NCBI RefSeq assembly: GCF_000828085.3
Contig: NZ_JXCA02000030.1
Span: forward strand, 100,846-164,845
Length of the DNA: 64,000 bases
Source: Scytonema tolypothrichoides VB-61278
GTDB taxonomy: Bacteria > Cyanobacteriota > Cyanobacteriia > Cyanobacteriales > Nostocaceae
Reading direction: 5' to 3'
In this document: positions 27,831 through 37,634 of the stretch, in pieces
Layout of the letters: each line of letters begins with the position of its first letter
Numbering within the stretch: the stretch's first letter is position 1
Notes under the pieces: model-generated
What the model was told of the DNA's origin: nothing
The model's database searches: none
Seen by the model: the letters and a program-made list of their open reading frames with translations, nothing else
Translations under genes and position numbers: made by a program

Positions 27831-29306
27831 TTAGTGACTGGTGACTTCCAAAGGAAGGAAAATCGTTAGCACTTCTCCGTGACGTGGGCGATCGCGCACA
27901 ATAAGTTTACCCCCAATCGCTTGAAATAAATGCTTGGTTGCGTTAAGATTCAAACTTATCGTACCTGTTTCCGGCTGGAACATAAGCAATTGACCCAAAG
28001 CTTTACGAATTGGCGGTGTGCATGGAGAGGTTGACATTTTTCCATTATCTCCCGCCTGAGTTAAAGGCAATAATTGTAATTTCAGTTGATCCCCAGCAGG
28101 AATAACCTGTACTTGAATATGACTACCAGCTGGTAAACTACGGGTAAAATTCTCCATCAAACCCGTGAGAACCCGATCCAACATAGCAGGATTACTAACC
28201 ACAGTTGGTAACTGCTGAGGTAAAACCACATCCAAAGTCAAGTTGCGTCGATTAGCTGCTTGTTCCCAACGCGGAATACTCTGCTGCAAAACTTGCTCCA
28301 GAGACATTGCTGTGAGTTGAGTATTTATAGATTTTACAGTAGCAGATGTTTGTAGTTCTGCTGCTCTAAAGAGTAACTCCATACGATCAATTTGCTCGGT
28401 GCATTCGCGATCAATAAGTTCCAAACGCTTGATCACATTTGCAGGTAAATTACGCTGTTTCAACAGTAAACGAGTGGTGGTGCGAATCGTTGTTAAAGGA
28501 GTGCGAACTTCGTGAGCAAAAGCTTGGAGTAGTTCTACATCAGGGCGAGTATGCCCTTGTGATGAAGCACCCAAAGACAGATGTGGCGAAGCTGGGACGG
28601 TTTCTACAAACTCTGAACGTCCCCGTGTCCCCACATCCCCGCTTTTTGCTATCTCCGTGTTTTCTTCTTGTTCTGGAAATTGTGTCAGTAATAAACGACT
28701 GAACTCCATCACTACGCGGTAATCTGGAGCTACGGTCGAATATTTATGTACTAACTCTTGTAAATCGGCAAACAAATCAGGATTGCTGACTACAACTCTT
28801 GCTCCCAACGATCGCCATGCTAACTCAACAACCTCTGGCTCAAAAGAAAATGAAAAAGTCTTATTGCCATTGATATCTTCTGCTAAAACCAGGACTAATC
28901 TAAATTGCTTGGTGAAAACCAAACAAAACTGCTCCCTTGCCAACGGATCTGTTTCTAATACAGGTAAAACCGACTCACTAGCAGCAAATGCATCTACCAC
29001 ACCCACATCAGGAGGCATTTGAAATGGCATAAGTGCCAAGGGGTTAAATGGCTTTGCCGTAAAACTGACAGTCTGCAAACTCCCAGCCAGTCTTGGATCA
29101 CTGAAAACAGGCGCTGGCGCAGCTAAAACTAATCCTTGTGTGGCTTCTTCAGGTGAAGCACTTGTTAAAATATTTAATAACAGTTGTTCTGTAGCTGCTA
29201 CGCTGACGCGCCATTGCTGTTCTGATGCAGCAGATGAACATGTAGCAACTATTGATTGACTATTTGCTAAAACTTCGCTTAGACTTGGCAAGATCCATTT
29301 GTACAC
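27831..29306 (-). CDS. Soluble histidine kinase with N-terminal sensor region
   Basis: 491 residues, GTG start at 29306 with GGGGGTG upstream. No membrane helix. Residues 1-200 form a sensory region I cannot name. A HisKA domain has the acceptor in FAHEVRTPLTTIR (about 272). The ATPase domain is poorly conserved: an N-box-like MENFTR and ending GGKLIVRDRPRHGEVLTIFLP, without a clear G1/G2 glycine motif, so catalytic competence is uncertain. Residues 220-250 (DVGTRGRSEFVETVPASP) look like an absorbed intergenic repeat. No response regulator is adjacent. Confidence 0.75.
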   Translation of the reverse strand: MYKWILPSLSEVLANSQSIVATCSSAASEQQWRVSVAATEQLLLNILTSASPEEATQGLVLAAPAPVFSDPRLAGSLQTVSFTAKPFNPLALMPFQMPPDVGVVDAFAASESVLPVLETDPLAREQFCLVFTKQFRLVLVLAEDINGNKTFSFSFEPEVVELAWRSLGARVVVSNPDLFADLQELVHKYSTVAPDYRVVMEFSRLLLTQFPEQEENTEIAKSGDVGTRGRSEFVETVPASPHLSLGASSQGHTRPDVELLQAFAHEVRTPLTTIRTTTRLLLKQRNLPANVIKRLELIDRECTEQIDRMELLFRAAELQTSATVKSINTQLTAMSLEQVLQQSIPRWEQAANRRNLTLDVVLPQQLPTVVSNPAMLDRVLTGLMENFTRSLPAGSHIQVQVIPAGDQLKLQLLPLTQAGDNGKMSTSPCTPPIRKALGQLLMFQPETGTISLNLNATKHLFQAIGGKLIVRDRPRHGEVLTIFLPLEVTSH

Positions 29307-29639
29307 AAGTATTTCACCCCCTGAATAAAGAGCGACTGACAGTGTCGAAGAGCGGCATCCACTACTATTTATGAGGTTATAGTTATTTGTTTGTTAGTGA
29401 AAGTAGTATAACCGAACAATAGAAGCGCAATTTCCCCTCGTAAACAGCAAAGACGTGAAACGAGTTTATGATTTTTTCAAATTCCCATTTAGGCAAAGAA
29501 CCAATCTATCGATAGATATTTAGCTTAACTTGCGGACGATGAAAGTGAGAGCAAAGCAAGGCGAAACTGTAATATAAGCACGAAGCAAAGTAAGTTATAC
29601 GTTTTTGTGCTTCTTTTAGCTATTTAATGGAGGAGTGAA
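29307..29639. other. Divergent intergenic region
   Basis: 333 bp between the histidine kinase and the stress protein gene. No gene or clear operator seen. GGAGG at about 29629 is the ribosome-binding site of the next gene. Confidence 0.5.
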
Positions 29640-30278
29640 ATGGCTTTAGGTAAACACAACAAGCGTGCAGTCGGTGTATTTCCTAGTCGTCGTGAAGCTG
29701 AGTATGCACTCACCGAGCTTAGAGACGCTGGTTTTCCAATGAATAAGGTCTCTATCATTGCTAAAGACGCTGATCGCACTGGTGATATTGCTGGTATCGA
29801 AACGCAACAACGTATTGGTAACAAAGCTGATGAAGGAGCCGCAGCCGGAGCAGTCACAGGTGCAACACTCGGAGGCATTACCGGTTTACTCGTGGGCTTA
29901 GGAACCTTGGCAATTCCTGGCGTTGGTCCTATATTACTTGCAGGTGAAGTCGCGACAACTCTGGCCACAGCTGCAGCTGGTGCTGGAATTGGTGCAGCGG
30001 CTGGTGGATTACTAGGTGGACTCCTTGGTTTGGGAATTCCTGAAGAACGAGCCAGAGTATACGACCAACGAGTATCCCGTGGTGATTATCTAGTGATAGT
30101 AGACGGGACAGATGACGAAATTCGTCATGCCGAAACTGTTTTGACAAACCAAGGTATTCAGGAGTTCGGAATCTATAATGTACCTGGTGTTGTAGACACT
30201 GACACAAATTACACTGGCAGCGTTGTGAATCATGAGCCTTCGGTAACAATTGTTGATCGTCGGGATACAACTGTTTAG
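29640..30278 (+). CDS. YflT/general stress protein 17M-like protein
   Basis: 212 residues. The N-terminal domain (about 10-55, VGVFPSRREAEYALTELRDAGFP-NKVSIIAKD) is the YflT 'heat-induced stress protein' fold. The middle is a Gly/Ala-rich hydrophobic stretch (about 65-135) that could pack into membrane like glycine-zipper proteins. A second YflT-like half follows (YDQRVSRGDYLVIVDGTDDEIRHAE). Role: stress-related, molecular function unknown. GGAGG stands seven bases before the ATG. Confidence 0.85.
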   Translation: MALGKHNKRAVGVFPSRREAEYALTELRDAGFPMNKVSIIAKDADRTGDIAGIETQQRIGNKADEGAAAGAVTGATLGGITGLLVGLGTLAIPGVGPILLAGEVATTLATAAAGAGIGAAAGGLLGGLLGLGIPEERARVYDQRVSRGDYLVIVDGTDDEIRHAETVLTNQGIQEFGIYNVPGVVDTDTNYTGSVVNHEPSVTIVDRRDTTV

Positions 30279-30703
30279 TCAGTCATAAGTTATCATCAAA
30301 AAACTTTACCTGTGCACTTGCAAAGATTCGCTCCTGAACTTCACACACCATTAACAGTATTTCAGTTATCAGTGAATTCTCGTAAGTAAAATCAGGAGAT
30401 TTCAATAAGGATTTGTTTAAATTTATCCATTCAGGAGACATTAAGCCAATACAAGTGTTCTCCGCATGTACTAGTAGTCTGCCAAAGCAACTTTGATGGG
30501 TTAACAGCAGCAAGAAAAATCTCTTTCTCCCCCTGCTTCCCCAACTTCCCCTGCTCCCCCTACTTACCCTAACCTGGCAATTTTGGGTTGGTCGAGTACT
30601 AGTGATATGTTGTCTTCGTGTTTTGGATAGCTGGGTAACTGTTTGCTGTTAAAAGCTACCTATGTCAAGGAATTTTTTGAAATATTTCAGTAGGAGACAG
30701 AAG
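30279..30703. other. Intergenic region with pyrimidine-rich repeat
   Basis: No gene seen. Around 30525-30570 is a CCCCTGCTTCCCC-type tract of the kind that recurs between, and sometimes inside, genes of this genome. Confidence 0.45.
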
Positions 30704-31189
30704 ATGAACAAGTTTATTCCATTGATCATTAGCGGTGTTATTGCTATTGGTGCGGTTGGTTGCGAACCCCCTTCAAGAACAAGTGCAGATGCTCCCTCAG
30801 GGACAAATGAAAACGTTAATGCCCCAACGCAAGAAACTGCTCAGAAAACTCAAGAAGACGCCACTAGCCAAGTTCGTAAAGACCAAATAGAGTCTGATAT
30901 TAGAGCACGCGAACAACGTAACAACACGACTGGTGGTGACGCCAAAAGAGATGATGATGATTTAGAAAGTGAGGTTCGCGGTAAGTTAGAGGTGAATTTA
31001 CCAGCCAGTCAGTTAACAGTTGACGCTGAAGAGGGTTCTGTAACAGTAGCTGGAACAGTTCCTACACAAGAACAACTCAATAAAATTCCCACTTTGGCAC
31101 AAGAAATTAAAGGTGTAAAAAGTGTGAAGGTCAATGCAAAAGTTGCTCCCGCACAACCTTCATCAAATACAAACAATAAACCTCAATAA
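30704..31189 (+). CDS. BON-domain lipoprotein
   Basis: 161 residues from the ATG at 30704, which has AGGAG about eight bases upstream; the frame also extends to 30662 but without a ribosome-binding site. A signal peptide with lipobox IGAVGC puts the lipidated cysteine at residue 20. A disordered Thr/Gln/Asp-rich region follows, then one BON domain (about 85-150: LESEVRGKLEVNLP and LTVDAEEGSVTVAGTVP). BON domains bind phospholipid or peptidoglycan-associated surfaces; an envelope stress role is plausible beside the stress protein gene. Confidence 0.85.
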   Translation: MNKFIPLIISGVIAIGAVGCEPPSRTSADAPSGTNENVNAPTQETAQKTQEDATSQVRKDQIESDIRAREQRNNTTGGDAKRDDDDLESEVRGKLEVNLPASQLTVDAEEGSVTVAGTVPTQEQLNKIPTLAQEIKGVKSVKVNAKVAPAQPSSNTNNKPQ

Positions 31190-31246
31190 TTCGTCTTGTA
31201 GCTGACAAGGTTACTTAAGCATCTACCTGGCACAGACTCAAAAACT

Positions 31247-31290
31247 AACGCTCGCATTCTTTAAAGAAACAGAAGAATGCGAGCGTTTTA
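31247..31290 (+). terminator. Strong intrinsic terminator after the BON gene
   Basis: A perfect 15-bp stem, AACGCTCGCATTCTT (31247-31261) with AAGAATGCGAGCGTT (31273-31287), an 11-base loop, then TTTTA. It may also serve the convergent PEP-CTERM gene. Confidence 0.9.
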
Positions 31291-31329
31291 TACACCCTAA
31301 CTGATGATCTGAATACACAACAAAAGAAT

Positions 31330-32601
31330 TTAACCTCTAGTTTGTATACGCCACTGCTTGTGATTTAGTACGTAAAGGACAATGACCAACAACACAAGCG
31401 GCGTTATTGTTGCTGGTTCTGGTACTTTCTTTACTTCCTGTCCTGGCGGAGTAGTTACAGCAGGACCGGACGGTACTTCAATGATTTGATTGTTACCGGG
31501 AGAACCACCGCCTGAAGGAGGAATAGACCCACCTCCTTCAGAAGGAGTACTAATAGGAGGTGTACTCGCTACTGCACTTGATCCTCGACCGGAAGAACTA
31601 TCTCCACCACCACCAAAAGCAAGAAGAAGTAATAACAACACAGGCAGGCCAGCAAGCCAACCAGTTGGAAAAGAACTTTCTCCTGTTTGTGGGAATAAAG
31701 CAACTTCTGCAAGGCTAGGAGGAAGCTCAACGTTTATCCCTTCTGGATCTAGCGCTATTGCAGTTTCCCAGGGAACAACATCTCCAGCGAGAGTTTCTTC
31801 AGTGAACGAATTAGTTGGAGGAATGCCAAGATTTGGACGTCCGATCTCTGCCCCATCTGGTGAATACGGATAGGAGAGATCTTTGAGAATCACCTCTTTA
31901 AGAGACTCCTCATTCCCAGATTTCAACACACGCATTGAACTGGAAAGTTTTTCTGAGTAAAACTTGGTCAGTTCTGGCGCTAAACCCAAAGCTTGAATCT
32001 GCTGCTTTGCATCAGGAATTTTTGCCACCTCTTCAAGCAACAGACGTCCATAAGAGTATTTCAAATCTAGTAAGCCATTACGGCCGTCAAGTGACTTTCC
32101 GGTTCCTTGAGGTGCCCAGTAAAAGTTCTTGGTAACTTGTCCTAAACCTTCTTGTGGAGTCTGATTGACTGTTTGCCCAAGAAGATAGCGATACCCATCC
32201 ACGATATCGGCGTTGTCGTCCTGCCAGAATGAGGCGTACGGTATCTGAGTTAGATTGGGGTCATTTCCGTAAAATTTAGCAAAATTCTGGTAGTTTTCTT
32301 CCCCTCCAGCAGCTTGTATCAGCAACTGTTCCTGGGTTGGTCCACCATTTGATTCAAGTAATTTCTGAAACACTGCTCCTGCTTTGTTACAAGCGGCACC
32401 AAATCCCACACTACATGCAGGAATACCTCGCATTTGACTTAAAGAACGCCCCGATATCTGGTACTGGAGATAGTTATGCTCAAGTCCTGGTTGAATACCA
32501 TGGTTTCCAACTTTCAACTGAGCAGAAGCAGATTGAGATGTATTAACTACTGTTGCTAAAGATGATAATGTGACAACGATTGTTTTAACTTTTGACTTCA
32601 A
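31330..32601 (-). CDS. PEP-CTERM sorting-domain secreted protein
   Basis: 423 residues from a TTG start at 32601, chosen because GGAGG lies eight bases before it; the frame continues five codons further, but those codons overlap the Shine-Dalgarno. N-terminal signal peptide (MKSKVKTIVVTLSSLATVV, cleavage near SASA-Q). The body is unfamiliar, with a Gly/Ser/Pro-rich spacer and one internal hydrophobic segment (LPVLLLLLLAFGGGG). The C-terminus is a PEP-CTERM anchor: VPEPATI, a hydrophobic helix (TPLVLLVIVLYVL) and the basic tail NHKQWRIQTRG. It should be processed by an exosortase and surface-associated. Confidence 0.85.
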   Translation of the reverse strand: MKSKVKTIVVTLSSLATVVNTSQSASAQLKVGNHGIQPGLEHNYLQYQISGRSLSQMRGIPACSVGFGAACNKAGAVFQKLLESNGGPTQEQLLIQAAGGEENYQNFAKFYGNDPNLTQIPYASFWQDDNADIVDGYRYLLGQTVNQTPQEGLGQVTKNFYWAPQGTGKSLDGRNGLLDLKYSYGRLLLEEVAKIPDAKQQIQALGLAPELTKFYSEKLSSSMRVLKSGNEESLKEVILKDLSYPYSPDGAEIGRPNLGIPPTNSFTEETLAGDVVPWETAIALDPEGINVELPPSLAEVALFPQTGESSFPTGWLAGLPVLLLLLLAFGGGGDSSSGRGSSAVASTPPISTPSEGGGSIPPSGGGSPGNNQIIEVPSGPAVTTPPGQEVKKVPEPATITPLVLLVIVLYVLNHKQWRIQTRG

Positions 32602-32633
32602 GGGATTTACCTCCAATAACTAATTTTGAAAGC

Positions 32634-33269
32634 CTATGAGACAGGAGAGGAAGATAAATTCTGAGGCGAGCTGATATTGATGGTAATTGCCGCTCCCTTA
32701 AGTTTTCCGCCTGTGACAGGGTGGTATATAACAACTGCACCGCTTGGTTGATCAAAGAGGTAACCACGATTAGAAAGTTGTACCTTGCCTTGCTTAACAA
32801 AGGAAAAGAAAGATTCCAGATATCTGCGTATACTTTCACGATTTCCTTGATTTGCCTTTGTATGCTTCTCTATGAGCATCATGAAGAAGTCTAAACTGCG
32901 GTTGTTTTGACCTTCCACGAGAATACCCTCCTCTAGAAAAGAACTGGCTACAAGCTTTCCATTTATTTGTTGGACTTTAAACAGGGTATAGTAACGTCCT
33001 TGCTTCCTAGAATCACTCACATAACAGGTCCAGGAACCATCTGGGCTGTGTGTAAAACCTTCCTCACCCAAGTAAGAAAGTGGAGAACGACTTTCCTGAC
33101 TAACTGGCGGAGGCAACAAATTTTCAACTGAATCGGAAGAGCAAACTCTCTGCGTCTTTTGTTGTTCGGGAGCAGTTGGCGTTTCTTGCGCTATGGCGAA
33201 GTAAGGTATGACAGCAACCGCAGATATAGAAATAGCAAATGTACTAAGTAAACGAGCAATTATATTCAT
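32634..33269 (-). CDS. Secreted protein of unknown function
   Basis: 211 residues with a clear Sec signal peptide (about 1-27, ending AIA-Q). The mature part has a C-S-S-D and a WTCYVSDSRKQGRYY segment; the two cysteines could form a disulfide. I do not recognise the family. It ends 32 bp before the start of the PEP-CTERM gene on the same strand, so the two probably form an operon and may work together at the cell surface. A long AT-rich leader region lies upstream. Confidence 0.65.
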   Translation of the reverse strand: MNIIARLLSTFAISISAVAVIPYFAIAQETPTAPEQQKTQRVCSSDSVENLLPPPVSQESRSPLSYLGEEGFTHSPDGSWTCYVSDSRKQGRYYTLFKVQQINGKLVASSFLEEGILVEGQNNRSLDFFMMLIEKHTKANQGNRESIRRYLESFFSFVKQGKVQLSNRGYLFDQPSGAVVIYHPVTGGKLKGAAITINISSPQNLSSSPVS

Positions 33270-34630
33270 TTTCTTTACATATAAGTTATTTGAAAATACC
33301 TTTTGTCAGAGGAAATCTTCATTTTTTACTTTGCACCCATATACAATTATTCAGACATTGTTTCCAGATTTAGATAAAGTCCCTATAAATCTTTAAAAAG
33401 AATCTATGAAAAAACTCTGTTGATAAGAACAATTGAACTTATCATTTTTTTTATAAGTAGAAATATTGAACAAGAGCTAGACTTCCCCTAACTTACCTTT
33501 TAACCAGTAAAAACAAGGCTTTTAGATATTATTTTTTTGAATAAAATTGTTTAAGTTCCTAATAAATATTAAGTGTTTTTACTGTTGGTACTTAAGTTAA
33601 CAATCAATTAACTCAAATATTTTTGATGAAGCAAATTTTAAGTTTATATAAAGTCCAAGAATACTTGAGTTTACAGGCTTTACACTATTTACACAACTTA
33701 TTCTTTGTTAGAAACGCCCACAGGATATCCGTATGTGAGTCTATATCTAAAAACTTTACGGTTTTAATATTGACTTTCTCAAACACACACTAGTTATGTA
33801 GTCTAAAGAGTTTATAGTTGATTCATGACAGTTTTAAGTACAGTTACTATTGTTTGCTTTAATTTGCTTTGATAAATTATTAGAAAAGTATACTAAGCAG
33901 ATGCGCGTACATCTTGCACTTTTTTGCTTCAAGTCAACAGTCTTGAGTTCTTGTTAACCGTTACAGGCATGCCTGTGGCTTATGCAACGGTTGATAGCAA
34001 CAGGGTTTAAAGCAGCATCCTACTCTTTTGTGCCGGAAAATCCTGGTCGAGCACTGGCTGACTTCATAGCGGAGGCGGAGCGTCTCTGCTTTTAAGTATT
34101 GACGCCCCGAACTAATAAATGTCCAAGTTGTAGGTGTGACAGCTTCTTAACTTTTTTGTTCTAATTTGTACAGAAAAATGTATAAACTAGTGTTCGAGGT
34201 TGTTACACTTATTTGAAGTTTGCCAGCAATATCTATTGGTTAACATATTTATATCAAATATTTGAACTAGAACGCTGTGACTCGAATCACAATCTTATTG
34301 TTAATTGTAAAGTCAGCATTGCTGGGTGAATAAAAAAGTTATTAACTGACGAATAATTGCGATCTTTCTTGACTGGCTATCTGGTTTTTATTGTTTTACC
34401 ATTCCACAACTTCTCACCCTGATCCTCCAGTATCCCTATGACTCTTGGGTTTGTTATTTTAGAACTTGATTGGTTAAAAACGGCGTAATCTCATTGAAGA
34501 AATTCATGCGTAGCTAGAAAAAAGTTCAAGAAGTATCAGATTACAAAGTGGTGAAAAAATCTCTGACTATCGGAGACATCGCAGTATTGTTATTCTTAAC
34601 TTAGAGCATGAAATATTAAGGTTCTTGAGT
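33270..34630. other. 1.36-kb AT-rich gap without protein genes
   Basis: No convincing ORF on either strand. Contents noted: a perfect palindrome ACAGGCATGCCTGT at 33963-33976 inside an AACCGTT/AACGGTT inverted repeat; a GCGGAGGCGGAGCGTCTC repeat fragment near 34070; and a perfect CRP-type site at 34276-34291. It may encode a small RNA or a long 5' leader for the minus-strand secreted-protein operon. Confidence 0.5.
34248..34291 (-). promoter_or_regulatory. Perfect CRP consensus site with class-II spaced -10 box
   Basis: TGTGACTCGAATCACA (34276-34291) is an exact TGTGA-N6-TCACA site. On the minus strand a TATAAA box lies at 34253-34248, which would place the site centre about 42 bases before the start of transcription (near 34241), the geometry of CRP-activated class-II promoters. 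The transcript would run toward the secreted/PEP-CTERM operon about 970 bp away, or be a small RNA. Confidence 0.6.
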
Positions 34631-35794
34631 TTAGATACGACTTAAAGCTTTTACCAATTTTTCAAGATGAGTCAAGTTATGAGTTGCCATAATAGAAATT
34701 CGTATCCGACTCGTAGGCACGGTAGGCGGACGAATAGCAGGAGCAAAAATACCAACTGACTTGAGGTGTTGTCCAACTTTGAGCGCATCTGGTGCACTTG
34801 GTAATTGAAAACAGAGAATGGATGATTCAGAAGGTAACAATTTCAGCTTCGGTAGTTGCTGTTGCATAACCTGTTTGAGTAGAGCTACATTCTGCCATAA
34901 TTGAATGCGGCGTTGTGGTTCTTGCTGTACTATTTTTATGGCTGTCAGTGCGGCTGCAACATCAGCTGGAGAAAGCCCTGTGGTGTAAATCCAAGTCGGT
35001 GCGCGATTCCGCAAAAAGTCTATTAAGTTTGCACTTGCCGCCACATACCCCCCTAGACTACCCAAAGCTTTACTCAAAGTCCCAATTTGAATCAACTGGC
35101 TTCCTGTACATCCGAAATGTTCTAGACATCCAGCGCCAGTGTCCCCCAGTACTCCAGTGGCGTGCGCTTCATCAATCAGCAGCATACAGCTAAATTCGTC
35201 CGCTATCTCCAACAATGCTGGCAAAGGACACAAATCACCATCCATGCTAAAGACGCTATCAGTGATGATCAGACAACGTCGATAATTTTGCCTTTGTTGA
35301 CTGAGTTTTATTCTTAATGCTTCAACATCACAATGAGGGTATTCAAGAATCTCAGCACTACTGAGAATTGCCCCATTTTTCAGACTAGAATGATTGTACT
35401 GGTCAGATAAAATCAAATCACGCTTGCCAACAAGGGCTGTGATTGTACCAAGATTTGCGAGATAGCCAGAACTAAAAACCAGAGAATCTTCTGTTTGTTT
35501 AAGTGATGCGATCGCCCTTTCTAATTCTCTATGTATTTCTCTATGTCCGCTGAGTAATCTTGAACCTGTAGCACCCGCACCAAATTCTTGGATAGCAATT
35601 GTTGCTTCTGCAATCAGCCGCTGATCCCCAGCTAATCCCAAATAGTCATTACTGGCAAAATTGATAACCTCTCGTCCTTCCAAAAAAACCGTTGCTCCTG
35701 GAAGACCGTGAACTGTTTGTACTGACCTATACCAATCAGCGCGGTGAATTGTAGCCAGAGATTCTTCGATCCAAGCGTAGGGGTTTGTCGGCAC
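34631..35794 (-). CDS. bioF: 8-amino-7-oxononanoate synthase
   Basis: 387 residues, alpha-oxoamine synthase fold. It shows [59 protein letters not shown] (Asp and His holding PLP) and the PLP lysine in [13 protein letters not shown]. It condenses pimeloyl-thioester with alanine in biotin synthesis. The ATG at 35794 gives the family length. No other bio gene is in the window; the divergently transcribed methyltransferase is not of the BioC type. Confidence 0.9.
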   Translation of the reverse strand: MPTNPYAWIEESLATIHRADWYRSVQTVHGLPGATVFLEGREVINFASNDYLGLAGDQRLIAEATIAIQEFGAGATGSRLLSGHREIHRELERAIASLKQTEDSLVFSSGYLANLGTITALVGKRDLILSDQYNHSSLKNGAILSSAEILEYPHCDVEALRIKLSQQRQNYRRCLIITDSVFSMDGDLCPLPALLEIADEFSCMLLIDEAHATGVLGDTGAGCLEHFGCTGSQLIQIGTLSKALGSLGGYVAASANLIDFLRNRAPTWIYTTGLSPADVAAALTAIKIVQQEPQRRIQLWQNVALLKQVMQQQLPKLKLLPSESSILCFQLPSAPDALKVGQHLKSVGIFAPAIRPPTVPTSRIRISIMATHNLTHLEKLVKALSRI

Positions 35795-35943
35795 GGCAGG
35801 GAAGTGAGAGAGGTTGTTTTTTTTACTTTATACAATTAAGTTATAGTTATTAACTATAAAACAAATTTATAACTAAAACTCGTAATATTGTGTAAATTTA
35901 TCTTTAAACTACTTGATAGTAGTTCAAAAAAACTTATCGAAAA

Positions 35944-36807
35944 ATGCAAGCTACTGATTTTGACAAAATCATCCACACTGCTTTCATGGTTTGCAAAGCC
36001 CGACAGTTCACAGATATTCCTTATGCCAAAGAGTTGGCGCAATTGGTAGAAGCGCAAGGCTTGGTAGAACTATCTGAGCCACAAAATCAAGACAAAAGTG
36101 CTTTGCTGACTGCACGTGTGGAAGCTCGTTATAAAGCTATCAACCAAGTCATGGCTCAATATCAAATAGGGCAAGTTATAGAACTAGCATCCGGTTTGCT
36201 ACCGCGTGGTGTTTTCATGTCTTCTCATCCGAACATCACATTTATTGAAAGTGACTTGCCTAGAATGATTCGTTGCAAACAGCAACTGGTTGAACAACTT
36301 GTTGGGGAACGTCCCAATCTGCACTTTCTCTCAATTGATGCTACTAGCCGTCCAAGTGAGTTTTTAAAAAGTGCTGAACTACTAAAAGCGGGACAGCCAA
36401 TCATAATTTTGTGTGAGGGGTTGCTAACACATCTGAATATGGCAGAAAAACAACTTGTGTGTGCCAATATTCGCGAGATGCTTCAACAGTACGGTGGCGT
36501 CTGGATTACCCCTGACTTTATTCACACAGCTAGTCTAAGGCAGTCACAAGAATTTGACGCTTCTTTACAGAAGCTCTTACAAACAGGTACTAATCTTACA
36601 GGCAGGTCTTTGGTAGATAATAATTTTGCAACACTTGAGGAGGCACGACAATTTGCTTATGAGCAAGGTTTCCGTGTGGCAGAGTATAGTATGTTGAATG
36701 TGATGGAGCATTTAAGCTGCTTAGAAATCTTAGGCATTGACACAGAAGTGGTAAGGAAAATGCTTGCGCTTTGGTCTATTTTTGCCCTAACTCTGGATGT
36801 CGCTTGA
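35944..36807 (+). CDS. Leucine-carboxyl-methyltransferase-family SAM methyltransferase
   Basis: 287 residues. The SAM-binding motif is LCMT/PPM1-like: VIELASGLLPRGVFM with the ARYKAINQVM segment before it, ESDLPRMIRCK (acidic residue after beta-2), and ILCEGLLTHLNMAE. These enzymes methylate carboxyl or hydroxyl groups of small molecules or polyketide intermediates; the substrate is unknown. It is divergent from bioF across 150 AT-rich bases. Confidence 0.8.
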   Translation: MQATDFDKIIHTAFMVCKARQFTDIPYAKELAQLVEAQGLVELSEPQNQDKSALLTARVEARYKAINQVMAQYQIGQVIELASGLLPRGVFMSSHPNITFIESDLPRMIRCKQQLVEQLVGERPNLHFLSIDATSRPSEFLKSAELLKAGQPIIILCEGLLTHLNMAEKQLVCANIREMLQQYGGVWITPDFIHTASLRQSQEFDASLQKLLQTGTNLTGRSLVDNNFATLEEARQFAYEQGFRVAEYSMLNVMEHLSCLEILGIDTEVVRKMLALWSIFALTLDVA

Positions 36808-36921
36808 TTTGAAACGGCGTATCTTAGTCATAGACATGGCTTAAAGCAAACAAAGTTGCTCAACCTTAATTCTTTTTCACTCGGAATTATAGGTGTACGT
36901 GACAAGTACCAACTTACTGAG

Positions 36922-36955
36922 AAGCCGTGTGAATCAACGATTCATACACGGTTTT
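36922..36955 (+). terminator. Intrinsic terminator after the methyltransferase gene
   Basis: CCGTGT (36925-36930) pairs with ACACGG (36946-36951), extended by AATC/GATT inside, followed by TTTT. Confidence 0.7.
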
Positions 36956-36998
36956 GTCCCTTCCTCACAGAGATGGCTCTCACAGCTTAGGTATCCAA

Positions 36999-37634
36999 CT
37001 ACTGACTATATTCAGTGCTTAAATGAGCGATCGCCTGTTTAATCCACTCCTCCACATAAGCATCTTTAGGAAGTCCAATCTCTTCACTCACCACATGCAA
37101 AGCGTGACTTACCTCATTAGCAGTGTAACCCAATGCCAACAGAGTCATTTGGACTTCTTCGATAATACCTGGTGCTGGACCGCCTGTCGCGACGAAGAAG
37201 CCTGCTGTCTTACGCCACTCTACTAATTTGGTTTTGAGTTCCAAACAAATGCGTTCGGCGGTTTTTTTGCCAACACCAGGGGCTTGAATAAGTAATTGAA
37301 TATTACCTGTGATGATTGTCTGCACGAGTTCTGGTAGTTCCAAAGTGTCTAACAGGGCGATCGCTATAGCTGCACCAACACCACTAACACCTAACAAGTG
37401 GCGAAACACATCTCGTTCTCCTGGTGAACCAAAGCCATAAAGCAATGGTACCTCTTCTCGAATTTGGTAATGGGTAAAAATCTGCACTTCGCCTCCAGTA
37501 TTTGGCAACTGCTGTGCCAGTCGTGCAGGGATTTGCAAATCATACCCAATACCATTGACTTCCAGAGTCAGAGTATGGCGGTGAACGCTATTGTCTTGGA
37601 TAGCAGCAACAATGCCTTTGAGATAGCTAATCAT
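36999..37634 (-). CDS. ruvA: Holliday junction DNA helicase subunit RuvA
   Basis: 211 residues from the ATG at 37634 ([15 protein letters not shown]); the reading frame runs further up, but only into the preceding gene. OB-fold (1-65, ending [14 protein letters not shown]), tandem helix-hairpin-helix (about 72-140: [16 protein letters not shown] and [18 protein letters not shown]), and the C-terminal RuvB-binding domain after a linker. The start overlaps the stop of the phosphatase gene as ATGA, so translation is probably coupled. Confidence 0.93.
   Translation of the reverse strand: MISYLKGIVAAIQDNSVHRHTLTLEVNGIGYDLQIPARLAQQLPNTGGEVQIFTHYQIREEVPLLYGFGSPGERDVFRHLLGVSGVGAAIAIALLDTLELPELVQTIITGNIQLLIQAPGVGKKTAERICLELKTKLVEWRKTAGFFVATGGPAPGIIEEVQMTLLALGYTANEVSHALHVVSEEIGLPKDAYVEEWIKQAIAHLSTEYSQ

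Noticed and set aside
29624-29968. Minus-strand Pro/Ser-rich ORF antisense to the YflT-like gene
   Set aside because: Shadow of the Gly/Ala-rich coding region on the plus strand.
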